Below are positions 25,780 to 34,767 of a stretch of DNA of 55,982 nucleotides, one piece after another. Made by a program: the position numbers and the translations under genes. Origin of the DNA: Clostridia bacterium (lineage in GTDB: Bacteria > Bacillota > Clostridia > Oscillospirales > CAG-272); contig JAFTQL010000044.1 in the NCBI GenBank assembly GCA_017462795.1, forward strand, positions 1 to 55,982, in the 5' to 3' direction. Position 1 is the first letter of the stretch. Each line of letters opens with the position of its first letter. Under the pieces are notes generated by a model, which saw only the letters and a list, made by a program, of their open reading frames with translations, searched no databases and was not told where the DNA came from.

Positions 25780-27414
25780 ATGAAAAAATACGTTATAGGA
25801 ATAGATTTCGGAACGCTCTCGGGAAGGGCGTTGCTTGTGGACGCTTCGGACGGTAGGGCAGTGGCGGAGTCCGTTTATGAGTACCCACACGGGGTTATGG
25901 ACGAGCGGTTGCCCGACGGTACGCCTTTAGCTCCGAGATCTGCGCTTCAGCATCCCGCGGATTATATTGATGTGCTGAGGAATACCGTTCCCGATATATT
26001 GGCAAGCTCGGGAGTGGACAAGGCCGACGTGGCGGCGATGGCTATAGATTTCACCACCTGCACCATGCTTCCGCTGGACAAGGAGGGTATGCCGCTGTGC
26101 TTTGGTGAAAAATATGCCTCCGAGCCCAACGCTTACGTAAAGCTGTGGAAGCACCATGCTTCTCAGCCGCAGGCGGACAGGATAAACAAGGTAGCCGCGG
26201 AGCGGGGAGAGAAATGGCACGCGATCTACGGCGGTAAGGTGTCCTCCGAGTGGATGATACCCAAAATATTGCAGATACTTGAGGAGTCCCCCGAGATATA
26301 TGAGGATACATACCGCTTTTCCGAGGCGGCTGACTGGCTGTCGTTGCTGTTGACGGGCAACGAGACCCATGCCCCCGGCTTTGCGGGCTTCAAGGCGCTC
26401 TGGAACGCGGAGGACGGATATCCGTCAAAGGAATTTTTCCGCGCCCTTCATCCCCGCATGGAGAATATTGTCGGTACAAAGCTGTCGGAAAATATTCCAT
26501 CCGTTGACAGCATAGCGGGCTATCTTTCGGAGTCGGGAGCGGCTCTTCTTGGGCTTGAGGCGGGAATACCCGTTGCGCTTCCCGTACTTGACGCTCAGGC
26601 GGCATTGCCCGCGCTTGGGATCATAGGCGACGGCGAGATGATGATGATACTCGGTACTTCGGGCGTTTACATAATCAACGATAAAAATAAAGTCCCCGCC
26701 GAGGGTATCTGCGGATATGTGAAGGACGGCATATACAAGGGATATTATACCTACGAGGCGGGACAGGCAAGCCTTGGTGACGGATATGACTGGTTTGTCA
26801 GAAATTTTGTTCCCGAGGAATATACCGCCGAGGCTCGCAAGAGGGGCATAAGTATACATAAGCTGTTGCGCCAAAAGGCTCAAGGGCTGAAGGTGGGCGA
26901 GAGCGGCATTATGGTGCTTGACTGGTTCAACGGCAACAGGAGCGTGCTTGCTGATGCTGATCTTTCGGGAATGATATTGGGGCTTACCCTGCGTACAAAG
27001 CCCGAGGATATATACCGCGCTATCATTGAGGCATCCGCATTCGGAGCAAGGATAATTATCGAGGCATATGAGAAGAACGGTGTTGAGGTCAAGACCATAT
27101 GCGCCTCTGGAGGTATCGCGCTCAAGGACGAGATGCTGATGCAGATATTTGCGGATGTCACGGGAAGACAGCTGAAGGTTGCGGGAGCGCCCCAGGCGGC
27201 AGCTCTCGGAAGCGCTGTGAGAGCGGCGGTGGCAGGCGGAATATACGGCAGCATGGAGGAGGCGATAAAGGTCATGTCCGTGCCCGCCGCAAGAATATAC
27301 ACGCCCATACCGGAGAATGTAAGTGCTTATGAAAAGCTTTACGAGGAGTACAAGACGCTTCACGATTACTTCGGCAGAGGCGGAAATGACGTGATGAAGA
27401 GGCTTGGAAAGTAA
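25780..27414 (+). CDS. araB: L-ribulokinase
   Basis: A 544-residue FGGY-family kinase that phosphorylates L-ribulose to L-ribulose 5-phosphate in L-arabinose use. The N-terminal GIDFGTLSGRALLVD and AMAIDFTTCTMLP, the central WMIPKILQIL and FSEAADWL, and the C-terminal ASGGIALKDEMLMQIFADVTG with GAPQAAALGSAVRAA are typical of AraB rather than xylulokinase or glycerol kinase. Length fits the AraB group (about 550). GAGGTGG precedes ATG. No araA or araD genes are adjacent; the rest of the pathway must lie elsewhere. Confidence 0.9.
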   Translation: MKKYVIGIDFGTLSGRALLVDASDGRAVAESVYEYPHGVMDERLPDGTPLAPRSALQHPADYIDVLRNTVPDILASSGVDKADVAAMAIDFTTCTMLPLDKEGMPLCFGEKYASEPNAYVKLWKHHASQPQADRINKVAAERGEKWHAIYGGKVSSEWMIPKILQILEESPEIYEDTYRFSEAADWLSLLLTGNETHAPGFAGFKALWNAEDGYPSKEFFRALHPRMENIVGTKLSENIPSVDSIAGYLSESGAALLGLEAGIPVALPVLDAQAALPALGIIGDGEMMMILGTSGVYIINDKNKVPAEGICGYVKDGIYKGYYTYEAGQASLGDGYDWFVRNFVPEEYTAEARKRGISIHKLLRQKAQGLKVGESGIMVLDWFNGNRSVLADADLSGMILGLTLRTKPEDIYRAIIEASAFGARIIIEAYEKNGVEVKTICASGGIALKDEMLMQIFADVTGRQLKVAGAPQAAALGSAVRAAVAGGIYGSMEEAIKVMSVPAARIYTPIPENVSAYEKLYEEYKTLHDYFGRGGNDVMKRLGK

Positions 27415-27432
27415 TAAATTTTCTCAAAGCTG

Positions 27433-27461
27433 TTGAATATTGCGCTCGGATGTGCTATAAT
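27433..27461 (+). promoter_or_regulatory. Promoter of metY-metA operon
   Basis: TTGAAT 27433-27438 and TATAAT 27456-27461, 17-base spacer. The leader is only about 25 bases, too short for a SAM riboswitch or T-box. Confidence 0.75.
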
Positions 27462-27493
27462 ATATTTATATTTTTTGAAAGGAAGATAAAAAC

Positions 27494-28792
27494 ATGTCAG
27501 AACATAAAGGATATAAAATAGAAACAAAATGTGTGCAGGGCGGCTATACTCCCGGTAACGGCGAGCCACGTCAGATACCGATAATCCAAAGCACCACATT
27601 TAAGTATAATACCAGTGAGGATATGGGAAAGCTGTTTGACCTTGAGGCTTCGGGTTATTTCTACACCCGCTTGCAGAATCCCACCAACGACAGCGTCGCG
27701 GCTAAGATATGCGATATGGAGGGCGGTACTGCCGCTATGCTCACGTCCTCGGGACAGGCGGCAAACTTCTTTGCCGTATTCAATATAGCCTCCAACGGTG
27801 ACCATGTTGTCGCTTCCTCCACCATATACGGAGGTACATTCAATCTGTTCTCCGTGACAATGAAACGCATGGGCGTTGATTTTACATTCGTTTCTCCCGA
27901 CGCGAGCGAAGAGGAGCTGAATGCCGCGTTCCGCCCCAACACAAAGGCTGTATTCGGAGAGACTATCGCAAATCCCGCGCTTACCGTTCTTGATATCGAA
28001 AAGTTTGCAAGGGCGGCTCATGCTCACGGTGTTCCGCTTATAATAGATAACACCTTCGCTACTCCCATCAACTGCCGTCCCTTTGAGTGGGGCGCGGATA
28101 TCGTTACCCACTCCACCACAAAATACATGGACGGTCACGGAGCGGCTGTGGGCGGATGTATCGTTGACAGCGGCAAATTTGACTGGACAAAGTACCCCGA
28201 GAAGTTCGCTTGCCTTTGCACGCCCGATGAGAGCTATCACGGTGTTACATATACAGAAAGATTCGGTCTTGAGGGGGCATATATCACCAAGGCGACTGCC
28301 CAGCTCATGCGTGACTTTGGAGCTATACAGGCGCCGCAGAACGCGTTTCTGCTTAACCTCGGTCTTGAAAGCCTGCATGTAAGAATGCAGAGACACTGCG
28401 AGAACGGACTTGCGGTGGCGAAATTTCTTAAGTCTGATGACAGGATCGCTTGGGTTAGCTACCCAAGCCTTGAGGGCGATAAGTATTATGAGCTTGCCCG
28501 TAAGTATATGCCGAACGGCACCTGCGGTGTCGTAAGCTTTGGCGTCAAGGGCGGAAGACGCGCTGCTGAGGAGTTTATGAAGCACCTGAAGATCGCGGCT
28601 ATCGAGACACACGTTGCCGACGCGAGAACCTGCTGTCTGCACCCCGCAAGCGCGACACACAGACAGATGAACGACGAGGAGCTGGTTGCGGCGGGCGTCG
28701 GTCCCGATCTTGTAAGGCTTTCCTGCGGAATCGAGAACGCCGATGACCTTATTGCCGATATCAAGCAGGCGCTTGACACTGTAAATAATTAA
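27494..28792 (+). CDS. metY: O-acetylhomoserine sulfhydrylase (aminocarboxypropyltransferase)
   Basis: A 432-residue PLP enzyme that makes homocysteine directly from O-acetylhomoserine and sulfide. The Cys/Met-metabolism family is shown by [20 protein letters not shown], the PLP-contacting [20 protein letters not shown] and the lysine motif [18 protein letters not shown]. Its length of about 430, longer than cystathionine synthase or lyase, and the ending [19 protein letters not shown] fit MetY. GAAAGGA precedes ATG. The metA gene follows 35 bases later, and that enzyme carries the residue for acetyl-CoA use, matching the substrate. Confidence 0.93.
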   Translation: MSEHKGYKIETKCVQGGYTPGNGEPRQIPIIQSTTFKYNTSEDMGKLFDLEASGYFYTRLQNPTNDSVAAKICDMEGGTAAMLTSSGQAANFFAVFNIASNGDHVVASSTIYGGTFNLFSVTMKRMGVDFTFVSPDASEEELNAAFRPNTKAVFGETIANPALTVLDIEKFARAAHAHGVPLIIDNTFATPINCRPFEWGADIVTHSTTKYMDGHGAAVGGCIVDSGKFDWTKYPEKFACLCTPDESYHGVTYTERFGLEGAYITKATAQLMRDFGAIQAPQNAFLLNLGLESLHVRMQRHCENGLAVAKFLKSDDRIAWVSYPSLEGDKYYELARKYMPNGTCGVVSFGVKGGRRAAEEFMKHLKIAAIETHVADARTCCLHPASATHRQMNDEELVAAGVGPDLVRLSCGIENADDLIADIKQALDTVNN

Positions 28793-28827
28793 TTTATTCG
28801 CAAATTTCCAAGGAAGGAGGCGAAGAC

Positions 28828-29745
28828 ATGCCGATAAGAATACCCAATCTTTTGCCCGCAACGCAGGTACTGCTTGACGAGAATATTTTTGTTATGACCG
28901 AGACAAGGGCAATGACCCAGGATATTCGTCCTCTGAAAATACTCATGCTCAATCTTATGCCTCAGAAGATAGTTACCGAAACGCAGATAGCACGCCTTAT
29001 CGGTAATACTCCCCTTCAGGTAGATCTTGAGCTGCTGCAGACAGCCACGCATAAGTCAAAACACACATCCGCCGAGCATATGTTGGCATTTTATAAGACC
29101 TTTGACGAGGTTCGTCGCAATAAATATGACGGTCTCATCATTACGGGTGCTCCCGTGGAGCAGATGGATTTTGAGGAAGTGGAATACTGGGACGAGCTCT
29201 GTGAGATAATGGAGTGGAGCAAGACCCACGTTACAAGTACATTCCACATCTGTTGGGGAGCTCAGGCTGGGCTTTATTACCACTACGGTGTCAGAAAATA
29301 TCCTCTTGAAAAAAAGCTTTTCGGTGTCTTTGAACATCGGCTCGACCATAAGCATTCCATTTTGTTCAGGGGGTTTGACGATACCTTTGTTGTTCCTCAT
29401 TCAAGGCATACTACATGCAGACGTGAGGATATAGAGGCTGTTCCCGAGCTTAAGATACTCGCCAGCTCCGATGAGGCGGGCGTATTCGTTTGCGCTACGG
29501 ACAAGGGCAGACAGATATTTGTGACGGGACACTCGGAATATGATGCCGATACACTGAAAAAGGAGTACATGCGCGATAAGAACGCGGGACTTCCAATTGA
29601 CGTACCCAAGAATTATTTCCCCGATGATGACGATACAAAAGAGCCTGTGGTGCGCTGGAGAAGCTGCGCAAATCTGCTGTATTCCAACTGGCTAAACTAC
29701 TTTGTATATCAGTCTACTCCTTACGATATCGATTCTATAGAATGA
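28828..29745 (+). CDS. metA: Homoserine O-acetyltransferase, MetA family
   Basis: A 305-residue cytoplasmic enzyme that acylates homoserine in methionine synthesis. The catalytic Cys142 lies in [10 protein letters not shown], and the later VVPHSRHT and [17 protein letters not shown] are family-typical. In MetA the residue at 111 sets the acyl donor: Glu gives acetyl-CoA, Gly gives succinyl-CoA. Here GAPVEQMDF places Glu at 111, so O-acetylhomoserine is expected, agreeing with the neighbouring MetY. AAGGAGG precedes ATG. The gene is often named as a succinyltransferase by homology; the residue argues against it. Confidence 0.94.
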   Translation: MPIRIPNLLPATQVLLDENIFVMTETRAMTQDIRPLKILMLNLMPQKIVTETQIARLIGNTPLQVDLELLQTATHKSKHTSAEHMLAFYKTFDEVRRNKYDGLIITGAPVEQMDFEEVEYWDELCEIMEWSKTHVTSTFHICWGAQAGLYYHYGVRKYPLEKKLFGVFEHRLDHKHSILFRGFDDTFVVPHSRHTTCRREDIEAVPELKILASSDEAGVFVCATDKGRQIFVTGHSEYDADTLKKEYMRDKNAGLPIDVPKNYFPDDDDTKEPVVRWRSCANLLYSNWLNYFVYQSTPYDIDSIE

Positions 29746-29749
29746 TCAT

Positions 29750-29777
29750 TTCAGCCTCACCGTTCGGTGAGGCTGAA
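29750..29777 (+). terminator. Hairpin between metA and the radical SAM gene
   Basis: Perfect 12-pair stem (29750-29761 with 29766-29777), loop GTTC, five bases after the metA stop, followed by TATTAATGG. The weak T run would allow partial readthrough into the next gene. Confidence 0.65.
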
Positions 29778-29793
29778 TATTAATGGAGACAAA

Positions 29794-30630
29794 ATGTATT
29801 CAAGAGTTTATGTTGAGATAACCAATATATGCAACAAAAGCTGTTCTTTTTGCCCCGGGCATGAAAGAGAGCCGCGCCGCATGACTGCCGAACAGTTTTC
29901 GGCAGTGGCGGACAGGCTGACGGGCTACACGAAATACATGTATTATCATCTCATGGGCGAGCCGCTGACACACCCCGAGCTCCCGGATTTTATAAGAATA
30001 GCGGGGAAGAAGGGCTTTAAGTCCGTGATCACTACCAATGGTACTCTCCTCGGTCGTGTGGGCGACGCGCTTATAGACGCGGGAGTGTATAAGGTCAATA
30101 TTTCCGTTCACAGCTTTGAGGGTGAGAGCGGAGAGGAATACTCGGATTACATAAATACCTGTCTTGATTTCGCTGATAAGGCGAGCGGAGCGGGGGTGCT
30201 TGTGATCCTGCGCCTGTGGAACAGCGGTCACGACGGCGGCAGAAACGCGGATATAGTCCGGATGATGAGAGCGAGATTTGCTGACGGAGAGTGGAAGATG
30301 GTATCAAACGGCGCGAGAATACGCCACCGCTTGCATCTTGAATACGGCGACCGCTTCACGTGGCCCGATATGGGCGCGGAGGACGGGGGAGAGAACGTAT
30401 TTTGTTATGGGCTTTCCGACCATTTCTCAATTCTTTGCGACGGTGCGGTGGTGCCGTGCTGTCTTGACAGAAACGGCGAGATGTCGCTGGGAAATATTTT
30501 TGAGGACGAGCTTGACACCATACTTAACTCCGAGAGGGCGAGGAATATCGCCGAGGGCTTCAAATGTCACACCGCCCGCGAGGAGCTTTGCCGTAGGTGC
30601 GGTTACGCGAGAAGATTTAAGACAACATGA
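29794..30630 (+). CDS. Radical SAM protein with SPASM-type C-terminus
   Basis: A 278-residue iron-sulfur enzyme. ITNICNKSCSFCPG carries the CxxxCxxC cluster motif (Cys13, 17, 20) that binds S-adenosylmethionine, and HLMGEPLTHPEL and VITTNGTLL are the following barrel strands. The C-terminus has CDGAVVPCCLDRNGEMSLGN and KCHTAREELCRRCGYARRF, a cysteine-rich SPASM-type domain for extra clusters. SPASM proteins usually modify peptides or proteins, but no peptide substrate gene is seen nearby. The start is set at ATG 29794 after TGGAG; an upstream in-frame GTG lies within the hairpin. A small membrane protein gene follows 13 bases later. Confidence 0.85.
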   Translation: MYSRVYVEITNICNKSCSFCPGHEREPRRMTAEQFSAVADRLTGYTKYMYYHLMGEPLTHPELPDFIRIAGKKGFKSVITTNGTLLGRVGDALIDAGVYKVNISVHSFEGESGEEYSDYINTCLDFADKASGAGVLVILRLWNSGHDGGRNADIVRMMRARFADGEWKMVSNGARIRHRLHLEYGDRFTWPDMGAEDGGENVFCYGLSDHFSILCDGAVVPCCLDRNGEMSLGNIFEDELDTILNSERARNIAEGFKCHTAREELCRRCGYARRFKTT

Positions 30631-30643
30631 TCGAGGTGAGGAT

Positions 30644-31060
30644 ATGGATAAAAACAAATATGATATAAAAAAAGTAAATAAAATAAAGAAGTTTGTTTAT
30701 CCCGTTATCGCTTCCGCTGTTGCCGCGGCGATATTCATTTGTTTTTCATTTGGCGGAGCGGACGATATTTTGCTGGGGCTTATATCGCTGCTTGTTGTCG
30801 GCGCAATGGTGATAATAGCGATCCCCGCTTTTTGCTTTTGGTACAGTGTAAAGATAATTTTCAGTGAAAAGCGCAGATATCTCTGGGGACTGTACAATTC
30901 CTTTGTGATGACCTTGTTCTACCTTCTCCCGCTTTGTATGGAGGGAGAGACGTACATATACAGCGCTGTCCTGTTTGCGTGGTGCGCCGCGTGGACAATG
31001 CTTCCGTTGCTGATCTCTAAAAAAACACATAGCTCCGATACGAATCACGACAAATCATAG
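30644..31060 (+). CDS. Small four-helix membrane protein of unknown function
   Basis: A 138-residue protein with a lysine-rich N-terminus and four predicted membrane helices: about residues 20-42, 46-76, 86-105 and 109-131, with a short polar tail. No family is recognised. The frame is open far upstream but that part lies in another frame of the radical SAM gene; ATG 30644 follows GAGGTGAGG. It probably shares a transcript with the radical SAM gene, 13 bases upstream. Confidence 0.7.
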   Translation: MDKNKYDIKKVNKIKKFVYPVIASAVAAAIFICFSFGGADDILLGLISLLVVGAMVIIAIPAFCFWYSVKIIFSEKRRYLWGLYNSFVMTLFYLLPLCMEGETYIYSAVLFAWCAAWTMLPLLISKKTHSSDTNHDKS

Positions 31061-31088
31061 TTTATAGTGTAAATCTATTCGATATAAT

Positions 31089-31133
31089 TAAACAAGGACT
31101 TACCCGATCTTTCGATGAGTAAGTCCTTGTTTA
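31089..31133. terminator. Bidirectional terminator
   Basis: Perfect 15-pair stem (31089-31103 with 31119-31133) between converging genes, T-rich on the right. Confidence 0.85.
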
Positions 31134-31140
31134 TATTTTA

Positions 31141-33117
31141 TTACTTGATCTTCATAATCCCCTTATACTCAAGGAGCTTGATGAACAGACCGCCCTGAAC
31201 GGTACGGTTGCGGAAGCTCTTCCAGATCTGAGAGGATCTGCTGAAATACGCCTTGTGCTCGCTTGTGATGGTCCAATACCAGTCGGTCATGGGAACACGG
31301 GAGGGAGTGACGTTAAAGCCTTCCCACATGGGGGCGATGAGATTCTCAAAATCCTTGCGATCCTCAGCAAGAGTTGCTGTCCAGACTGTCCAGTCGCTCT
31401 TGGTATAGGGCTTACGGCTGTCAAGGGGCAGACCGTAAGCATGCAGATGCTTGTAGTAGCTTGCTACCTCGGATTCGAGAACAGACTTGGGCATGATCTC
31501 GGTGCCGAACAGCTTATCCCAGACAATGTTGTACTTCATGCTGAAGGTGCCGGGCTTATCGAATGCCAGGCGGTAGCTGCCGTCGCCGTTTGCGGCTCTC
31601 TTTTCCCAATCAAGGGCGAGATCGCGGGCGAGCTTGAGATACTTTCTTTCCGCTCTCTTATCGCCGTTCATGCCGTATATGATGCCGAGGCAGGCGATAC
31701 CCATGATAGCCTTGAGGGTGAGGTTACAGTTGTGAGCGAGGTGACCCGCAAAGTCGTCGGTAAAGAGCTGGTTTTCGGGATCTCTGCCGTTGTCAAGCAG
31801 GTATTTTACCCACTGCTCAAGAACGTCCATATGGGAGTTTGCGAAGGAGGTGTCATTGGTAGCGATTGCAACAGCCGCTTCCATAACAAGCATGTTTCCG
31901 CACTCCTCAACAGGCATCTGCTTGTCATATGTAAGACCGTAATGCTGACCGTTGAGCTTGGGGTATCTTCCCGCGTCGTGGGGAGCAAAATCGTATTTCA
32001 GCTCCTTTGACCACTGCTCGCTTGCCGCGTACTTGTAGATGGGGCGCATCATGCCCTTGACAAGCTCGGGATTGTAGAGAAGGAACAGGGGAATTGAGGG
32101 ATAGCTTACGTCAACCGTAGCGGCACAGCCGTTGGAGTAGCACTCCTTGGAGATAAACAGTATCTCTCCATTGGTATCTACAGCCACCTTGTGCGCGGCG
32201 ATGGTCTGACGGAACGCAAGCTCCAGAAGCTCTGCGTATTTCTCTCCGCCCGCGCGGACAGCGTCAATAAACATCTTGTCCTCAATATCGCGGCAGCGCT
32301 TGAGGGTCGCCTTGTAGTCTGCGTGTGCCTTTACTATCTCGTCGGTGATGAGAGCGCCGTCCTTATTCCAGTAGGAGGTCAGGTGCTCATTAAAATATTC
32401 GATTGATTTGATATCGTCATAAGCGAAGGTAAAGAGAGCGGGAGCGCTTGTGAGAGCTGTCTCGGCATAAACAAAGGTCTCTGCGGCGTTGCCGATAACA
32501 TTGCCCTCGGCGTCCTTTTTCTCGTAGTCAGCGGTATATGTGCCTACCTCACCGTTTACTGTGAGATAGAAATAACCCCACTCGATCCTCAGGTCGTCTC
32601 CGTCCTTCTCCAAAAGCTTCTGGTGCTCTGTGCCCATCTTGACAGACTTCAGCTTGCCGCCGTTCAGCGTGAGTGTGTCGCAAACAACGCTGTCGTCACC
32701 TCTGTGATCCATGCAGATAGCCTCAGAAACAGCGATCTTAACGCTTACGGTGTGCTTTTTGCGGTCTGTGACGGTGCGTGTTATCTCAAGATAGCTTACA
32801 GGTCTTGAGAGCAGATAAAGATCGGAGGGGATTATGGGAGAGGTGAATTTGAGCGTGAGACGAACTCCATTCTCCTCAAAGGTATATGTGGTGGAGAATG
32901 CGCTCATGTCAACGCTTGTCTGTGTCATTGCGGGAATGGTGTTATCGCCGCCGATTATTCTGTAATCCTTACCGTCGATGGTTGCTGTGCCAACTATCTT
33001 ATTGGGGTAGTCGGTCCAGTGAACTGTGTCGGTATCGGTCAGCTTGTCAGCAGGTGACCACACATTGAAATAGGGGTCAATGGTTATGAGAGGATATGCG
33101 GGGGCTCTGAGTCTCAT
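31141..33117 (-). CDS. DUF4965/DUF5127 glutaminase-A-like protein
   Basis: A 658-residue protein of the family named after fungal glutaminase A (DUF4965, DUF5127 and a C-terminal alpha-barrel region). The opening RAPAYPLITIDPYFNVWS and HWTDYPNKIVG, the central ISKECYSNGCAATVDVSYPS and IPLFLLYNPELVKGMMRPI, and the end WKSFRNRTVQGGLFIKLLE are conserved family segments. The fold resembles glycoside hydrolases with an alpha/alpha-barrel, and bacterial members sit in polysaccharide loci, so carbohydrate activity is as likely as glutaminase. No signal peptide is seen. AAAAGGAG precedes ATG and it has its own promoter. Confidence 0.85.
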   Translation of the reverse strand: MRLRAPAYPLITIDPYFNVWSPADKLTDTDTVHWTDYPNKIVGTATIDGKDYRIIGGDNTIPAMTQTSVDMSAFSTTYTFEENGVRLTLKFTSPIIPSDLYLLSRPVSYLEITRTVTDRKKHTVSVKIAVSEAICMDHRGDDSVVCDTLTLNGGKLKSVKMGTEHQKLLEKDGDDLRIEWGYFYLTVNGEVGTYTADYEKKDAEGNVIGNAAETFVYAETALTSAPALFTFAYDDIKSIEYFNEHLTSYWNKDGALITDEIVKAHADYKATLKRCRDIEDKMFIDAVRAGGEKYAELLELAFRQTIAAHKVAVDTNGEILFISKECYSNGCAATVDVSYPSIPLFLLYNPELVKGMMRPIYKYAASEQWSKELKYDFAPHDAGRYPKLNGQHYGLTYDKQMPVEECGNMLVMEAAVAIATNDTSFANSHMDVLEQWVKYLLDNGRDPENQLFTDDFAGHLAHNCNLTLKAIMGIACLGIIYGMNGDKRAERKYLKLARDLALDWEKRAANGDGSYRLAFDKPGTFSMKYNIVWDKLFGTEIMPKSVLESEVASYYKHLHAYGLPLDSRKPYTKSDWTVWTATLAEDRKDFENLIAPMWEGFNVTPSRVPMTDWYWTITSEHKAYFSRSSQIWKSFRNRTVQGGLFIKLLEYKGIMKIK

Positions 33118-33173
33118 GTTGATTCTCCTTTTGATTTTTTGTTTCTACGGTCATATCTTTGCCGTATGATTGA

Positions 33174-33202
33174 ATTATATCAAAAGTATATAATATTGTC
33201 AA
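33174..33202 (-). promoter_or_regulatory. Promoter of DUF4965 gene
   Basis: Minus-strand TTGACA (33202-33197) and TATAAT (33179-33174), 17-base spacer, exact consensus. Confidence 0.87.
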
Positions 33203-33289
33203 TTATTTGGCGCACAATGACCGATTTTTACACCATTTGTAATTCAATCCGACCAATATGTAGAAAAAGTAAACTTTGTGCTAAAATCA

Positions 33290-33318
33290 TTGAAAAAAAT
33301 CCGCGGATATGGTATTAT
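33290..33318 (+). promoter_or_regulatory. Promoter of MBOAT-DHHW gene pair
   Basis: TTGAAA 33290-33295, 17-base spacer, TATTAT 33313-33318, about 35 bases before the MBOAT start. Confidence 0.65.
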
Positions 33319-33353
33319 ATAATGTAGTAATCTGTTTGGATAGGAGGAGAGCC

Positions 33354-34757
33354 ATGTTATTTACAGCGCCCGCGTTCGCTTTTTTGTTTTTGCCACTTGG
33401 GCTGATCTTTTATATGCTTTTCGGTAAAAATAACAAGAGACGGTGTTTACTTATCATCTGTTGCGTGTATCATGTTCTTCTCAATATGTCGCATCCGCTT
33501 AATTTTATCTGGCTGCCGCTGATAGCGGTATATACCTTTTTTGCCAGGAAAACAGCGGTCATATGCGCCAAGCGTGTGCTTACGGTAATTCTTTGCGCCG
33601 TGCCGCTTATATGGCTTATTATGATGCGGGGAATGCATTACTTCGGTATGGATGGCTTTGTCTATCCCGTAGGCATGACAGTGCCCGCGCTGTCTGCGGT
33701 GTCATATATACGTGACTGCTCGGAGGACGGTGAAGCGCCTGCGGATTTCTTTCGTCTCTTGCTGTATCTCGCCTTTTTCCCCGTGATGATACTCGGTCCT
33801 TTTGTGAGGTACAGGGATTTTTGCCGACTTACAGAGGAGGAAAATATTACGGTCAGCCTTTCAGGTGTCTGTGAGGGAGTAAAGCTTTACGCGATAGGCT
33901 TTATAAAGAGGATAGCTGTCGGAGCGGTGCTTATAGAGGGATATCAGTGGATATTTGCTTACTCATGGGAAGCGCCCACCTTCGGTATAGTTCTGTTGCT
34001 GTTGATACTCGTTTATTTCGGAGTATTCTTCTCGGTGGCGGGATACTACGATATGGGTGTGGGCATCTCGCGCATTTTCGGTATAGACGTGCCCCGTGTT
34101 GACGCAAATCCCTTTACGGTGGCTACCTTCAATGAGTATTCAAAAACTCTTTTCGGAAGTGTGAGGATATGGGCGGAAAACTATATCCTTGTCCCCGTGC
34201 GCGATATACGAGGTAAAAAGGAAACGGGATTTGTGAGAGTGGCGGTATATTGTATGTGTATCTTCCTGCTGGTTCGTTCACAGTTTACCATGCTTATACT
34301 CATTATTCCGCTTATAGCCTTTTCAATAGCATCCGCCTCACTGCGCCTTGATAAAATGCGTGGTAAGAGCAACGCGGGACTTCGAGGCGTGTTCGGTATG
34401 CTGAATATTCTCGTTCTGGGTGTCTTCTGGGTGTTTGTGACCATGGGCGGAGATAATTCGGTATTGCAGTACATCAGTGAGGTGACTGTGAATAATGCCG
34501 AATATCAGGCTGATATGGTGCTTATCTCCTTCTCGGGATCAAAGTATCTGTTTGTATCTCTGACCGCTTTTTGTACAGTAATGCCTCAGATGAGCTCGGT
34601 AAAGGCTGTTTACTCCCGAATGTCACCGCGTATGCGCGCTGTAGCTGACTATGGCGCTATGTTCGTCATGCTCGCGCTGTTCGTGTTTACGGCAATGTTC
34701 TTCCTGCCGCAATTTCCGGAGTACAACACAACCCCATTCAACTATCTGATAATATAA
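33354..34757 (+). CDS. MBOAT-like membrane protein lacking catalytic histidine
   Basis: A 467-residue multi-pass membrane protein related to AlgI/DltB acyltransferases, which pass acetyl groups across the membrane to surface glycans. It has the family opening LFTAPAFAFLFLPLGLIFYM and the mid segments FFPVMILGPFVRYRDF and VFFSVAGYYDMGVGISRIFG. At about residues 258-281, where relatives have a WH-x-S/T-L motif before the final W-x-x-Y-x-x-x-P-L, this protein has EYSKTLFGSVRIW then AENYILVPV, with no His. The second conserved His (GLWHG) is also missing. AGGAGG precedes ATG 33354. The partner gene follows 10 bases later. Confidence 0.85.
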   Translation: MLFTAPAFAFLFLPLGLIFYMLFGKNNKRRCLLIICCVYHVLLNMSHPLNFIWLPLIAVYTFFARKTAVICAKRVLTVILCAVPLIWLIMMRGMHYFGMDGFVYPVGMTVPALSAVSYIRDCSEDGEAPADFFRLLLYLAFFPVMILGPFVRYRDFCRLTEEENITVSLSGVCEGVKLYAIGFIKRIAVGAVLIEGYQWIFAYSWEAPTFGIVLLLLILVYFGVFFSVAGYYDMGVGISRIFGIDVPRVDANPFTVATFNEYSKTLFGSVRIWAENYILVPVRDIRGKKETGFVRVAVYCMCIFLLVRSQFTMLILIIPLIAFSIASASLRLDKMRGKSNAGLRGVFGMLNILVLGVFWVFVTMGGDNSVLQYISEVTVNNAEYQADMVLISFSGSKYLFVSLTAFCTVMPQMSSVKAVYSRMSPRMRAVADYGAMFVMLALFVFTAMFFLPQFPEYNTTPFNYLII

Positions 34758-34767
34758 AGGAGAAGTT

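Noticed and set aside
27415..27493. Possible SAM riboswitch or T-box before metY
   Set aside because: Only about 25 bases lie between the -10 region and the ATG, too short for either element, and no matching motifs were seen.
30278..30643. Extension of the small membrane protein to 30278
   Set aside because: The extra part is a shifted frame of the radical SAM gene, whose Cys motifs prove its own frame; ATG 30644 has a ribosome site.
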